Notes: generated by a model from the letters alone, not told the origin. Positions 16,235-24,814 are shown, counted from the stretch's first letter. The stretch is 64,000 bases of DNA from Nocardia cyriacigeorgica (GCF_029868385.1 NZ_JARWNX010000061.1:1-64000); one strand, 5' to 3'. Numbers and translations are program-made.

Positions 16235-17734
16235 ATGGTCGCTCCCACCCCACCACCCGACACCGCCGAGCGCTGGACTCCACGGCTGATCTTCTCGCTC
16301 GCCTCGATCGTGCTGCTGCTGGAAATGCTCGCGGTGAGCTACATGATGATCTCCACGGCGCTGCCGTCGATCGCCGCGCACTACCAGACCACCCAGGGCG
16401 CCTGGCTGCTGACGTCTTTCCTGCTGGTCGGAGCCGTCACCGCACCGCTGATCGGCAAACTGGCGGATATGTACGGCAAGCGCAAGGCCCTGCTCGGCTG
16501 CATCGCCGTCGCCGCGGTGGGATCGTTCGTCTCCGCGATCGCCGGTAGCTACGCCGTCCTGATCGCGGGCCGCGCGCTCACCGGCCTGCTGGTCCCCTGC
16601 CTGTTCCTGAGCTACTCGCTGATCCGGGATGTGTTCCCGGCGAAGACGATCGCACTGGCCGTCAGCATCGCGACCAGCGGGATGGGGCTGATCGCGATCC
16701 CCGCGCCGTTCCTCACCGGCTGGCTGATCGATGATTTCGGGTTCCGCAGCATCTTCTGGTTCTTCGTCATCGGTCTCGTGGTTCTCGGTGCGCTGATCTT
16801 CGTCACCACCGCCGAATCGCCGGTGCGGCTGCGGTCGCGTATCGATCTGCTCGGTGCCGTTCTGCTCGGCGGCGGTATCGCGGGCATCCTCATCGCGGTG
16901 AGCTTCGGGCCGACATGGGGCTGGCGCGACGGATCCACCCTCGCCTACCTCGCCGGTGGCGTGGTGCTGCTGCTGGCGTGGCTGACGACGGCGCGGATGA
17001 TCCGCGAGCCGCTGATCGACCTCGATGTGCTCGGCCGCCGCCCGGTGCTGCTGACCACGATCGGCGCCGGACTCTGCTACGGATCGAGCGGTCTGTTCAC
17101 CATCCTGTTGCCGATGCTGGCGATGACACCCGCCGTCCTCGGGCTCGATTACGGATTCGGCGTCACCGCGGAGGGTTTCGCGATCTTCCAGGCTCCGATC
17201 GGGCTGATGGTCGTGGTCGGTGGTGTGCTCGTCGGCCTGCTCGTCGGCCGCCGCGATGTCCGGCCGCGCATCCTGATGACCTGCGGCATGCTGCTGATGG
17301 CCGCCGGGTTCACACTCACCGCCGCCGTACACGACAGCAAACCGCTGCTCATCGCGTTCGCCGGCATCTTCGGCACCGGTATGGGCATGGCCTACGCGGC
17401 CATCCCCAACCTGCTGATCGAGGCGGTGCCCCCGCAACTCCAGGCCAGCACCGCCAGCATCGTCGGGGTATCGCAGAGCGTCTTCCCCGCCGTGCTTCCG
17501 GTCATCGCGTTCACAGTCATGAACAACTCCTACATCGCGCCGATCCCGCCGGAAATGACCCAGGGCGCGGTGTTCTACCTCGACAAGGGCTTCACGATCG
17601 CCTTCCTGATCGGCGCCGCGACCGCACTCATCGGCGCCGCGGTCGCCGCCGCACTACCACGCCGCATCGTGCAGGTGTCCGCGCCGAGCAAGGTGGCAGG
17701 CAGCGGGGAGGAAGGGCTGGTGTTCGCTCACTGA
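16235..17734 (+). CDS. MFS transporter (14-TM, DHA2-like)
   Basis: A 499-residue major facilitator protein with about 14 hydrophobic segments, GKLADMYGKRKALLG after TM2 and RDVFPAKTIALAVSI in the central part. The start at 16235 follows GAAAGGA; ATG 16175 (20 residues longer, GGAGAAAG before it) is an alternative. It sits alone between two terminators in the steroid island and is a candidate for import of the substrate or export of an intermediate. DHA2 members are more often exporters. Its promoter region (16090-16130) is AT-rich. Confidence 0.85.
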   Translation: MVAPTPPPDTAERWTPRLIFSLASIVLLLEMLAVSYMMISTALPSIAAHYQTTQGAWLLTSFLLVGAVTAPLIGKLADMYGKRKALLGCIAVAAVGSFVSAIAGSYAVLIAGRALTGLLVPCLFLSYSLIRDVFPAKTIALAVSIATSGMGLIAIPAPFLTGWLIDDFGFRSIFWFFVIGLVVLGALIFVTTAESPVRLRSRIDLLGAVLLGGGIAGILIAVSFGPTWGWRDGSTLAYLAGGVVLLLAWLTTARMIREPLIDLDVLGRRPVLLTTIGAGLCYGSSGLFTILLPMLAMTPAVLGLDYGFGVTAEGFAIFQAPIGLMVVVGGVLVGLLVGRRDVRPRILMTCGMLLMAAGFTLTAAVHDSKPLLIAFAGIFGTGMGMAYAAIPNLLIEAVPPQLQASTASIVGVSQSVFPAVLPVIAFTVMNNSYIAPIPPEMTQGAVFYLDKGFTIAFLIGAATALIGAAVAAALPRRIVQVSAPSKVAGSGEEGLVFAH

Positions 17735-17744
17735 GTCGTCGTCG

Positions 17745-17779
17745 CCGGGCCGGTCGCGTGGATTACGCGACCGGCCCGG
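17745..17779. terminator. Terminator after MFS gene
   Basis: Perfect 15-base arms (17745-17759 and 17765-17779) around the loop GGATT. Confidence 0.85.
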
Positions 17780-17937
17780 ACCCACCTCGACCTCCCCTTC
17801 GTCACCGCCGACTTCGTCCAACACACCGACGGCCGTTGGCGCATAGTCGAACTCGGCGACGCCCAGGTCAGCGACCGCCCCATCACCATGCCACCGAGCA
17901 GCTGATCGACGCCCTGCGCACACACATCGCCGCCTGA
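17780..17937 (+). pseudogene. Remnant of an ATP-grasp-domain protein, 3' end only
   Basis: One frame from 17780 reads FVTADFVQHTDGRWRIVELGDAQVSDRP, the usual C-terminal block of actinobacterial ATP-grasp proteins of unknown role. It hits a stop at 17902-17904. A shifted frame then continues with HATEQLIDALRTHIAA to a stop at 17935-17937, as expected for the tail. A single frameshift near 17880-17890 would join the two. No N-terminal portion is present; the piece begins right after the terminator. The 404 bases 17735-18138 hold only this remnant, the terminator and the motif at 18057. Confidence 0.65.
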
Positions 17938-18056
17938 GGCCCTCGCGCTGGGATCGCCCGCGCCACATTTCCACGGCCGTCACCTTCCCTGGCGCATGTA
18001 CGTACGCCTCCGCCTCCGGTCGGGATGTCGCGTGCAGCGGCGGGCGACGACGCCTT

Positions 18057-18071
18057 GTCCGCTCACCGGGA
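18057..18071 (+). promoter_or_regulatory. Island motif upstream of hsaD
   Basis: GTCCGCTCACCGGGA matches at 13 of 15 positions, 67 bases before the hsaD start. Confidence 0.55.
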
Positions 18072-18138
18072 GGAGCGGCCCCCGCCTACACACCGTGGAT
18101 GGCAACGTGGACCGGACGACTGAGATGGAGGTTGGGAT

Positions 18139-19005
18139 ATGACGTCGGACGACCTGAGCTATGCGGGCACGTTGCGAGAGGTTCGGACCGAGGCCGGGGT
18201 GTTGCGGTATCACGAGGCCGGGGATGGGCCGCCGTTGTTGCTGTTGCACGGGTCGGGGCCCGGCGTGACGGGGTGGCGGAATTTTCGGGGGAATCTCGGG
18301 GTGTTCGCGGAGGATTTCCGGTGTCTGATCCTGGAGTTTCCGGGGTTCGGGGTCAGTGATGACTTCGGGGGGCATCCGATGGTCACCGCGCTGGAAGCGG
18401 TGGTTCGGTTCGTCGAGGCGCTCGGGCTGGATCGGGTCGACATCATCGGGAACTCGATGGGGGGCGGGGTCGCGCTGAATTATGCGATCGCGCACCCGGA
18501 GAAGGTGGGCAAGCTGGTCACCATCGGTGGTATCGGCAAGAACATCTTCAGTCCCGGTCCGGGTGAGGGAATCAAACTGCTCCAGGAGTTCACCGAGAAC
18601 CCCACGCGGGCACGGCTGATCGAATGGCTGCATTCGATGGTCTACGACCCGGCCTTGGTCACCGAGGAACTGATCGAGGAACGCTGGACTCAGGCCACCG
18701 ATCCGGCCACCCTCGACAGCGCGCGCCGCATGTACAGCAAGGCCGCGTTCACCGCCATGGTCCGCGCCATGGAGGTCTCCGACACTCCCCCGCCGTGGGC
18801 GATGTTGCACAAGGTGCAGGCACCGACCCTGGTGACCTGGGGGCGTGACGACCGGGTGAGCCCGCTGGATATGGCGCTGATCCCGATGCGCACCATTCCG
18901 CGAGCGGAACTGCATGTGTTCCCCCACTGCGGGCATTGGGCGATGATCGAGCAGAAGGATGCGTTCGAATCCGCGGTGCGCGCGTTCCTGCTTCGCAAGG
19001 AATAA
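18139..19005 (+). CDS. hsaD: Meta-cleavage product hydrolase (HsaD-like)
   Basis: A 288-residue alpha/beta hydrolase: oxyanion region LLLLHGSGPG at about 33-42, nucleophile elbow GNSMGG (Ser106), acid WGRDDRVSP (Asp237/238) and His266 (CGHWAMIE). It closely resembles HsaD/BphD. It would hydrolyse the C-C bond of 4,9-DSHA made by HsaC to give a ring C/D propionate (HIP-type) acid and 2-hydroxyhexadienoate. Transcribed alone with its own island motif and terminator. Its GC-rich start region has an unusually g-rich codon choice (GGG, TTG) compared with neighbours. Confidence 0.87.
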   Translation: MTSDDLSYAGTLREVRTEAGVLRYHEAGDGPPLLLLHGSGPGVTGWRNFRGNLGVFAEDFRCLILEFPGFGVSDDFGGHPMVTALEAVVRFVEALGLDRVDIIGNSMGGGVALNYAIAHPEKVGKLVTIGGIGKNIFSPGPGEGIKLLQEFTENPTRARLIEWLHSMVYDPALVTEELIEERWTQATDPATLDSARRMYSKAAFTAMVRAMEVSDTPPPWAMLHKVQAPTLVTWGRDDRVSPLDMALIPMRTIPRAELHVFPHCGHWAMIEQKDAFESAVRAFLLRKE

Positions 19006-19017
19006 CCGAGCCGATAC

Positions 19018-19055
19018 GAACTTCGGCTCCACACCATGGTGTGGAGCCGAAGTTC
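19018..19055. terminator. Palindromic terminator after hsaD
   Basis: A perfect 38-base palindrome (19-base arms centred on CCATGG) followed by ATTTCC. It separates hsaD from the convergent SDR pair; 19056-19218 holds nothing further that I can see. Confidence 0.82.
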
Positions 19056-19218
19056 ATTTCCGGGCGGATCCCCCTGTGTACAGCAGCATTTGGTGTGGTC
19101 GATATCCCGGCGCGGTGTCCGTGTACCGGCCGCCGCGCCAGGCCCCGATCCGCACGATCGCGGACCGGGCCGACACTGCGCCCGAGCCGAGCGTGCCCTG
19201 GCGCGCAGGACGAGCGCG

Positions 19219-20046
19219 CTATCGCTGGGTGCTACCCGCGTCCACCGGCAAGGTCACGGCGGTGATGTAGCGCGCCTCATCGGAGGCGAGAAACAGTGCC
19301 GCGTTGGCGATATCGACCGGCTCCACCCACGGAATCGCCAGCATGTTCATGGTCACGGCGGCCTCGGCGAATTCCTCGCGCGTCGGATGCTCGAGGTCGG
19401 GGCGGAAAGCCCTGCGCACCATATCGTTCTGGATCATCGGGGTATCCACATTGGTCGGATGCACCGAGTTGACCCGCACCTGGTGGGGGGCCAGCTCCTT
19501 GGCGAGTGAACGCATCAGACCGACCACACCGTGTTTGGCCGCGGTGTAATGGGCGACGCCGACGAGTCCGCGCAGCCCGGCGATCGAGCTGGTCAGGATC
19601 ATCGACCCACCGCCACGTTCGATCAGATGCGGGGTCGCGGCCTTGCAGGTCTGCCAGACACCGGTGAGGTTGACATCGAGCATCGTCTGCCAGGCGGCTT
19701 CGCTCAGCTCCAAGGCCGGTGCGCTGGAGGTGATCCCGGCGGTCGCACAGACGATATCGAGGCCGCCGAGTTCGGCGACGGCGGCATCGGTGGCCGCGCG
19801 CAGCGCTTCACCGTCGCGCACGTCGACGGTCGCGGCGACGACACGTCCGCCGGCCGCCTCGACCGCTCGCGCGGTCTGCGCCAGATCGTCCTCGGTCGCC
19901 GGTGGAATGATCACCGTCTCGACCGGAGCGCAGATATCGAGCGCGACGATATCGGCGCCTTCTTCGGCCAACCGCACCGCCTGCGCGCGACCGATGCCTC
20001 GCGCCGCGCCGGTGACCAGCGCGACCTTGCCTGAAACCCGTCCCAT
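19219..20046 (-). CDS. Mycofactocin-coupled SDR family oxidoreductase
   Basis: A 275-residue SDR with TGAARGIG at 12-19, Ser153/154, Tyr167 and Lys171. After beta-2 (ALDIC) it carries the extra segment at about 38-55 (APVETVIIPPATEDDLAQT) typical of mycofactocin-coupled SDRs. In these the insert buries the nicotinamide so that electrons pass to the peptide cofactor mycofactocin. It would oxidise a hydroxyl on the steroid or a terpenoid alcohol. It follows the second SDR with one intervening base. No mycofactocin biosynthesis genes are in the window. Confidence 0.82.
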   Translation of the reverse strand: MGRVSGKVALVTGAARGIGRAQAVRLAEEGADIVALDICAPVETVIIPPATEDDLAQTARAVEAAGGRVVAATVDVRDGEALRAATDAAVAELGGLDIVCATAGITSSAPALELSEAAWQTMLDVNLTGVWQTCKAATPHLIERGGGSMILTSSIAGLRGLVGVAHYTAAKHGVVGLMRSLAKELAPHQVRVNSVHPTNVDTPMIQNDMVRRAFRPDLEHPTREEFAEAAVTMNMLAIPWVEPVDIANAALFLASDEARYITAVTLPVDAGSTQR

Positions 20047-20047
20047 G

Positions 20048-20845
20048 TCACACCTTCTGAGTCAGTCCGGCATCCACGACGAGCTGGGTTCCCGTGACAT
20101 AACGGGACTCGTCGGATGCGAGAAACACCACCGCATTGCTGACGTCGACCGGATCGACCCACGGCACGGGCAGCAGATTGCGTTGCGCGAGCGCCTCGGC
20201 CGCGTCTTCCTCGGTCGGGTTCGCCAGATCCGGGCGCAGCTTCGCGAATACGCTCTCGTTCAATATCATCGGCGTTCCAACGGATCCGGGATGCACCGTA
20301 TTGACCCGGATCCCCAGCGGGCCCATCTCGTTGGCGAGCGTGCGCGCCAAACCGACCACGGCGTGCTTGCTGGCGGAATAGTGTGCCGAGCCCGCACCAC
20401 CCTTGAGGCCGTTGGTGGAGCTGATGATGACGATGGACGCGCCGTTCGGCAGATACGACGCCCCGGCGCGCACAGTGTGCCAGACACCGGTGAGGTTGAT
20501 ATCCAGGGTGCGCTGCCAGGCGGCATCGGTCAGCTCCCACGAGGGGCCGAGATCGGCATAGATTCCGGCATTGGCGACGATCACGTCGAGGCGGCCGAGC
20601 CGTTGCGCACCCTCGGCGACCGCGGCGTCGAGCGATTGCTGATCACACACATCGGCGAATCCGGTGACGCATCGCCGCCCGAGCGCTTCGACCTCCTTGG
20701 CCGTCGTGGCGAGATCGTCGGCCGTCCGGTCCAGGTCCACGGCGATGATGTCGGCGCCTTCTTCGGCCAGCCTGCGGCAGTGGGTGCGACCCATCCCACC
20801 CGCTGCGCCGGTGACCAACGCGACCTTGTCCTGCATACGGTTCAT
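20048..20845 (-). CDS. SDR oxidoreductase, mycofactocin-coupled-like
   Basis: A 265-residue SDR: TGAAGGMG at 12-19, Tyr156/Lys160 (YSASK), and a C-terminus VDAGLTQKV like that of its neighbour. The region after beta-2 (VDLDRTADDLATTAKEVEALGRR) is shorter than in the downstream paralogue but still of that family. Start at 20845 follows GGGAG. First gene of a two-gene operon, divergent from kshB with a shared island motif. The pair may act on different hydroxyls or stereoisomers (inference). Confidence 0.8.
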   Translation of the reverse strand: MNRMQDKVALVTGAAGGMGRTHCRRLAEEGADIIAVDLDRTADDLATTAKEVEALGRRCVTGFADVCDQQSLDAAVAEGAQRLGRLDVIVANAGIYADLGPSWELTDAAWQRTLDINLTGVWHTVRAGASYLPNGASIVIISSTNGLKGGAGSAHYSASKHAVVGLARTLANEMGPLGIRVNTVHPGSVGTPMILNESVFAKLRPDLANPTEEDAAEALAQRNLLPVPWVDPVDVSNAVVFLASDESRYVTGTQLVVDAGLTQKV

Positions 20846-20917
20846 GGGGCGCTCCCGGGGAATCGACTGCTCACCGGCGTGACGGTAGAGCGGTGCGGAC
20901 CGCGGTGACACGCGTCG

Positions 20918-20932
20918 TCCCGGTGAGCGGGC
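20918..20932 (-). promoter_or_regulatory. Island motif between SDR pair and kshB
   Basis: TCCCGGTGAGCGGGC is the reverse complement of the consensus with one mismatch. It lies 73 bases upstream of the SDR operon start and 108 bases upstream of kshB. A weaker partial copy (GCTCACCGGCG) is at 20868-20878. Confidence 0.55.
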
Positions 20933-21039
20933 GGTCGGCGACGGCCTCCCGGCCATCGGGAACGACCCGTCTCGGGAATGCGCGCATCGGTGAGCATAGC
21001 GGTGGACGCCCACCGTATTCGTGACCGCAGGAGGATGAA

Positions 21040-22089
21040 GTGACCACGGCGACTGTTGACCTACCGCGCAGTTCGCGCGCGGTGACGCTGCGGGTGGCGT
21101 CGGTGATCGAGGAGACCGCCGACGCCAGGTCGCTGGTGTTCGATATCCCCGCCGAGGCCGCGGACCGTTTCCGCTATCGTCCGGGACAGTTCCTGACCTT
21201 GCGTATCCCCAGCGCACAGACCGGGTCGGTGGCTCGCTGCTATTCGCTGGCCAGTTCACCGTTCACGGGTGACGCACCGAAGGTCACCGTGAAGCGCACC
21301 GCCGGTGGCTACGGCTCGAATTGGTTGTGCGACAACGTCTCCGTCGGCGATACGCTCGAAGTGCTGCCGCCTTCGGGAACGTTCTCCCCCGCATCGCTTG
21401 CGGCCGACTTCCTGCTGTGGGCGGCGGGTAGCGGTATCACGCCGGTCATGTCGATCCTGCGGTCGGCACTGGCCGAGGGCGAGGGCCGGGTGGTGCTGTA
21501 TTACGCCAACCGCGATCAGGATTCGGTGATCTTCGCCGATGAACTGCGGGAATTGGTGAATGCCCACCCCACGCGGTTGACCGTGGTGCACCGGCTGGAA
21601 TCGTTGCAGGGCCTGCCGACGCCCGCGCAGCTGGCGGCGTTCGCCGAGCCGTTCGGCGAGTACGAATCGTTCATCTGCGGCCCTGGACCGTTCATGACCG
21701 CGGTCGGCGAGGCGCTGACCGGTTCGGGATGGCCGCGCGAGCGGGTGCACACCGAAGTGTTCACCTCGCTGTCGGGCGATCCGTTCGCCGATATCGAAGA
21801 GGTCGCCGACGAGGAGGATTCGGCCAGCGTCGCGGTCGAACTCGACGGTGAGGTGCACCAGATGAACTGGCCGCGCTCCCGGACTCTCGTCGACATCATG
21901 CTGTCCAAGGGCCTCGATGTGCCCTACTCCTGCCGGGAAGGTGAATGCGGTTCGTGCGCGTGCACCGTCCTCGAAGGCGAAGTGGATATGCCGCCGAGCG
22001 CGATCCTCGACGAGGAGGACATCGAGGCTGGCTACATCCTGGGCTGTCAGGCGCGACCGCGCACTGATCAACTGAAGATCCGCTTCTGA
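21040..22089 (+). CDS. kshB: 3-ketosteroid 9-alpha-hydroxylase, ferredoxin reductase component
   Basis: A 349-residue class IA oxygenase reductase: FAD domain with RCYSLASSP (about 67-75), NAD domain with GSGITPVMS at about 131-139, and a C-terminal plant-type [2Fe-2S] ferredoxin with Cys298, Cys303, Cys306 and Cys336. Starts with GTG at 21040 after AGGAGG. It passes electrons from NADH to KshA, encoded 15 kb away but under what appears to be the same motif. It could also serve another Rieske oxygenase. Confidence 0.87.
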   Translation: MTTATVDLPRSSRAVTLRVASVIEETADARSLVFDIPAEAADRFRYRPGQFLTLRIPSAQTGSVARCYSLASSPFTGDAPKVTVKRTAGGYGSNWLCDNVSVGDTLEVLPPSGTFSPASLAADFLLWAAGSGITPVMSILRSALAEGEGRVVLYYANRDQDSVIFADELRELVNAHPTRLTVVHRLESLQGLPTPAQLAAFAEPFGEYESFICGPGPFMTAVGEALTGSGWPRERVHTEVFTSLSGDPFADIEEVADEEDSASVAVELDGEVHQMNWPRSRTLVDIMLSKGLDVPYSCREGECGSCACTVLEGEVDMPPSAILDEEDIEAGYILGCQARPRTDQLKIRF

Positions 22090-22121
22090 TGCGAGCACGC
22101 GGAATATTCCCGGTACGGCGG

Positions 22122-22152
22122 CGTTCGTTCGAGATGGTTACTCGAACGAACG
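22122..22152. promoter_or_regulatory. Perfect inverted repeat before the DHA2 transporter
   Basis: CGTTCGTTCGAG, a 7-base spacer, then CTCGAACGAACG. It ends just before the AAAGGGG ribosome site of the gene at 22166. This is a TetR-type operator layout, or an RNA hairpin in the leader. It lacks a T-run, so a kshB terminator is less likely. Confidence 0.6.
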
Positions 22153-22165
22153 AAAGGGGCCGCCG

Positions 22166-23578
22166 ATGGTGACCGATACGGCGGAATCGGCGGTCGGCCT
22201 GCGTTCGGAGCGCGGGGCGGTACTCGGCTCACTGATGCTGGCCACCTCGCTGGTGGCGCTCGACTCGACCATCATCGCCACCGCGGTCCTCACCATCACC
22301 GAAAGCCTCGGCGGATTCGCCCAGTTCCCGTGGCTGTTCTCCATCTACCTGCTGGCCCAGGCCGTCACGGTGCCGATCTACGGCAAGCTCTCCGATATCG
22401 TCGGCCGCAAACCGGTGATCCTGTTCGGGATCGCCGTCTTCGCGGTGGGGTCGCTGCTGTGCGGGCTGGCGGGCAGCATGCTCGGATTGATCATCTTCCG
22501 CGCGATCCAGGGCGTGGGTGCCGGTGCCATCCAGCCGATGACGATGACCATCGCGGGCGACCTCTACAACCTCGCCGAACGCGCCAAGGTGCAGGGCTAT
22601 CTGGCCAGCGTATGGGCCATTTCGTCGGTGGCGGGACCGCTGCTGGGCGGTGTGTTCGCCGAATACATCGGCTGGCGGTGGATCTTCCTGATCAATCTCC
22701 CGCTCTCGGCGCTCGCGGGCTGGATGCTGCTGCGGAATTTCACCGAGACCGCACCGCGGCGACGGCAGCGCGTGGACTATCTGGGCGCCATGCTGCTCAC
22801 TGTGGGTGCGGGCGCGCTGATCCTCGGACTGCTCGAGGGTGGGCAGGCGTGGGCGTGGCGGTCACCGGCGAGTATCGCGATCTTCGCCGGTGGTGCGGTG
22901 GTGCTCGGGTTGTTCGTACTCGTCCAGCGCCGCGCCGAACATCCGATCCTGCCGCTGTGGCTGTTCACCCGGCGGGTGGTGGTGGCCAGCAGCGCCGTCT
23001 CGCTGATGGTCGGCGCCCTACTGCTCGGGTTGACGAGCTATGTGCCGACTTTCGCTCAGGGTGTCTTGGGCACGGGCGCGCTGGTAGCCGGTCTGACCGT
23101 CGGCGCGCTCACGCTCGGCTGGCCGCTGGCCGCATCGCAGGCCGGGCGGGTATATCTGCGGCTGGGCTTCCGCACGACGGCGCTGATCGGTAGCAGCCTG
23201 GCCGCCGTCGGTGCGGCGTCGACGCTGCTGATCGGCGAGCAGAGCCCGTTGTGGCAGGTCGCCGCCTCGTGTTTCGTGATCGGATCCGGTATGGGTCTGG
23301 TGGCGACACCGACGCTGATCGCCGCGCAGACCAGCGCGGACTGGCATGAACGCGGCGTGGTGACCTCGGCGAACATGTTCGCCCGATCGCTCGGCAGTGC
23401 CGTGGGTGTGGCGGTGTTCGGTGCGATCGTCAACGCGCGTCTCGGCGGCGCCGACAGTCCGGCGCCGGACACACTCGCGGCGGCCGTGCATCTGGTGTTC
23501 ATCGCCGTGCTGGTGATCACCGTGTTGACGGTGATCACCAGCACCATGATGCCGCGACGGACGGGCGACAAGCTGTGA
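22166..23578 (+). CDS. MFS drug:H+ antiporter-type transporter (DHA2)
   Basis: A 470-residue, 14-TM MFS protein: LDSTIIATAVLTI in TM1 (the DHA2 motif with the Asp), GKLSDIVGRKPVILFG after TM2, and motif C GPLLGGVFAEYIGWRWIF. DHA2 members usually export toxic hydrophobic compounds; next to kshB it may expel steroid intermediates (inference). An inverted repeat abuts its ribosome-binding site. Confidence 0.87.
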   Translation: MVTDTAESAVGLRSERGAVLGSLMLATSLVALDSTIIATAVLTITESLGGFAQFPWLFSIYLLAQAVTVPIYGKLSDIVGRKPVILFGIAVFAVGSLLCGLAGSMLGLIIFRAIQGVGAGAIQPMTMTIAGDLYNLAERAKVQGYLASVWAISSVAGPLLGGVFAEYIGWRWIFLINLPLSALAGWMLLRNFTETAPRRRQRVDYLGAMLLTVGAGALILGLLEGGQAWAWRSPASIAIFAGGAVVLGLFVLVQRRAEHPILPLWLFTRRVVVASSAVSLMVGALLLGLTSYVPTFAQGVLGTGALVAGLTVGALTLGWPLAASQAGRVYLRLGFRTTALIGSSLAAVGAASTLLIGEQSPLWQVAASCFVIGSGMGLVATPTLIAAQTSADWHERGVVTSANMFARSLGSAVGVAVFGAIVNARLGGADSPAPDTLAAAVHLVFIAVLVITVLTVITSTMMPRRTGDKL

Positions 23579-23607
23579 GCCCGTTCCGCGTCTGATCAGT
23601 CCTCGCA

Positions 23608-23643
23608 CCGTGGTGCCGCACGAAACCCATTGCGGCACCACGG
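23608..23643. terminator. Terminator at the right edge of the steroid island
   Basis: Perfect 13-base arms (23608-23620 and 23631-23643) between the converging MFS and HTH-protein genes. Confidence 0.8.
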
Positions 23644-23651
23644 CCCGAGCG

Positions 23652-24647
23652 TCAGAACTCGGCGCGCTCGGCCGACAGCAGCTCGACCCGCTCGGCGGCG
23701 TCGAACTCGATCACCTGCCGGACCCGCGAATCGGCGACCGGACCCAGATCGGCGACCACCACACCCTCGGCGTGCTCCACCGACTCGACCACCGCGTCCA
23801 GCACGACGCCGTCGGCGGAGGCGACGCGGATGTGGTCGCCCACCATGAGCGCATCGGCGCGCACACCACCACCCTCGGTATCGCGCGGGCCGTAGATCCC
23901 GCAGTAGGTGCGGCCCGCGACATCCCCGACCCCGCGCTGAGCGATGGTCCACCACACCGGGGCGGCGCTGTCGCCCGCATTGCGCCGATGCCAGCGCAGC
24001 ACCCGGTCCCTACCCGCTTCGGCGGCGGCACGGGATTCGTGCACCGACACATGCCGTTTCACCGGTGCGCTGCGTGGACGCACCGTGCCCTCGGCGCCGT
24101 CGACCACGAGCACCCAGCTGGCGGAGGTGTCCTGATCGCGACCGGCGCGCACTCGTTTGGCCAGCGCCTGCCCCGGTGTCGCACCGAGCCGGTCGGCCAC
24201 CTCGCCCAGGCTCTCGGCCATGCCCAGCGCCCGCAGGAATTCCGCGACCGCCAATTCCGAGGTTCGCAACCGCTGGGCCAGCACCGGCATCGGGGTGCGG
24301 TCGCGCCAGGCCTCGCGGGCGGTGTGCTCGTCCTCGGTGAGCCACAGCACCGAGGGGCTGTGCTGATGATGTTCGACCACCACCGACCACCAATCCCACT
24401 CCGGCTCGGCCACCAGCCGATCCCGCACCCAGGCCGCGCGCTCGTTCGCGCGGACCCGCTCACCAGGGGGCACGAAATTGCGCAACGCCGCCTGCACGGC
24501 CGACGGTGTGCGGCCCAATTCGTCGGCGATGCCGCGCAATCCGATCCCGGCCCGTAGCCGCGCCGCGAGCAACCGGAACTCCGATTCCCGCCACGAAGCG
24601 CCGTGCTGGCGCGGCGGCACCAACCGATCGTGTCCGTTGTCGTACAT
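23652..24647 (-). CDS. HTH-containing protein of unknown function
   Basis: A 331-residue protein. Residues about 18-55 (SWRESEFRLLAARLRAGIGLRGIADELGRTPSAVQAAL) form a homeodomain-like HTH, with a second weaker one near 130-175 (LAQRLRTSELAVAEFLRALGM). The C-terminal 70 residues (VGDHIRVASADGVVLDAVVESVEHAEG) look like a small beta-barrel. The middle is Arg/Trp-rich. The start at 24647 is chosen because the 26 residues before it look non-coding. Not recognised beyond the HTH; a nucleic-acid-binding role is plausible. Confidence 0.7.
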   Translation of the reverse strand: MYDNGHDRLVPPRQHGASWRESEFRLLAARLRAGIGLRGIADELGRTPSAVQAALRNFVPPGERVRANERAAWVRDRLVAEPEWDWWSVVVEHHQHSPSVLWLTEDEHTAREAWRDRTPMPVLAQRLRTSELAVAEFLRALGMAESLGEVADRLGATPGQALAKRVRAGRDQDTSASWVLVVDGAEGTVRPRSAPVKRHVSVHESRAAAEAGRDRVLRWHRRNAGDSAAPVWWTIAQRGVGDVAGRTYCGIYGPRDTEGGGVRADALMVGDHIRVASADGVVLDAVVESVEHAEGVVVADLGPVADSRVRQVIEFDAAERVELLSAERAEF

Positions 24648-24814
24648 GGACAGAACCCCCGTTCCATCAGGTATCGGCGCCGAATCCGCACACGAAGTCC
24701 GGGCCCTGCGCCGACTGTTTCTCACTGCACCAGAATAGTCGAGGGGTCCGACAGAAAACGGCCCCGATGAACGCGTAATCCGATGTCCCAGAACATCTTC
24801 TGCGCAGATTCGAC

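Noticed and set aside
2840..23578. Control of the steroid island by KstR or KstR2
   Set aside because: Reading the intergenic regions I did not see the KstR dyad (TnnAACnnGTTnnA) or KstR2 site, while a different motif recurs. A computed scan could still reveal one.
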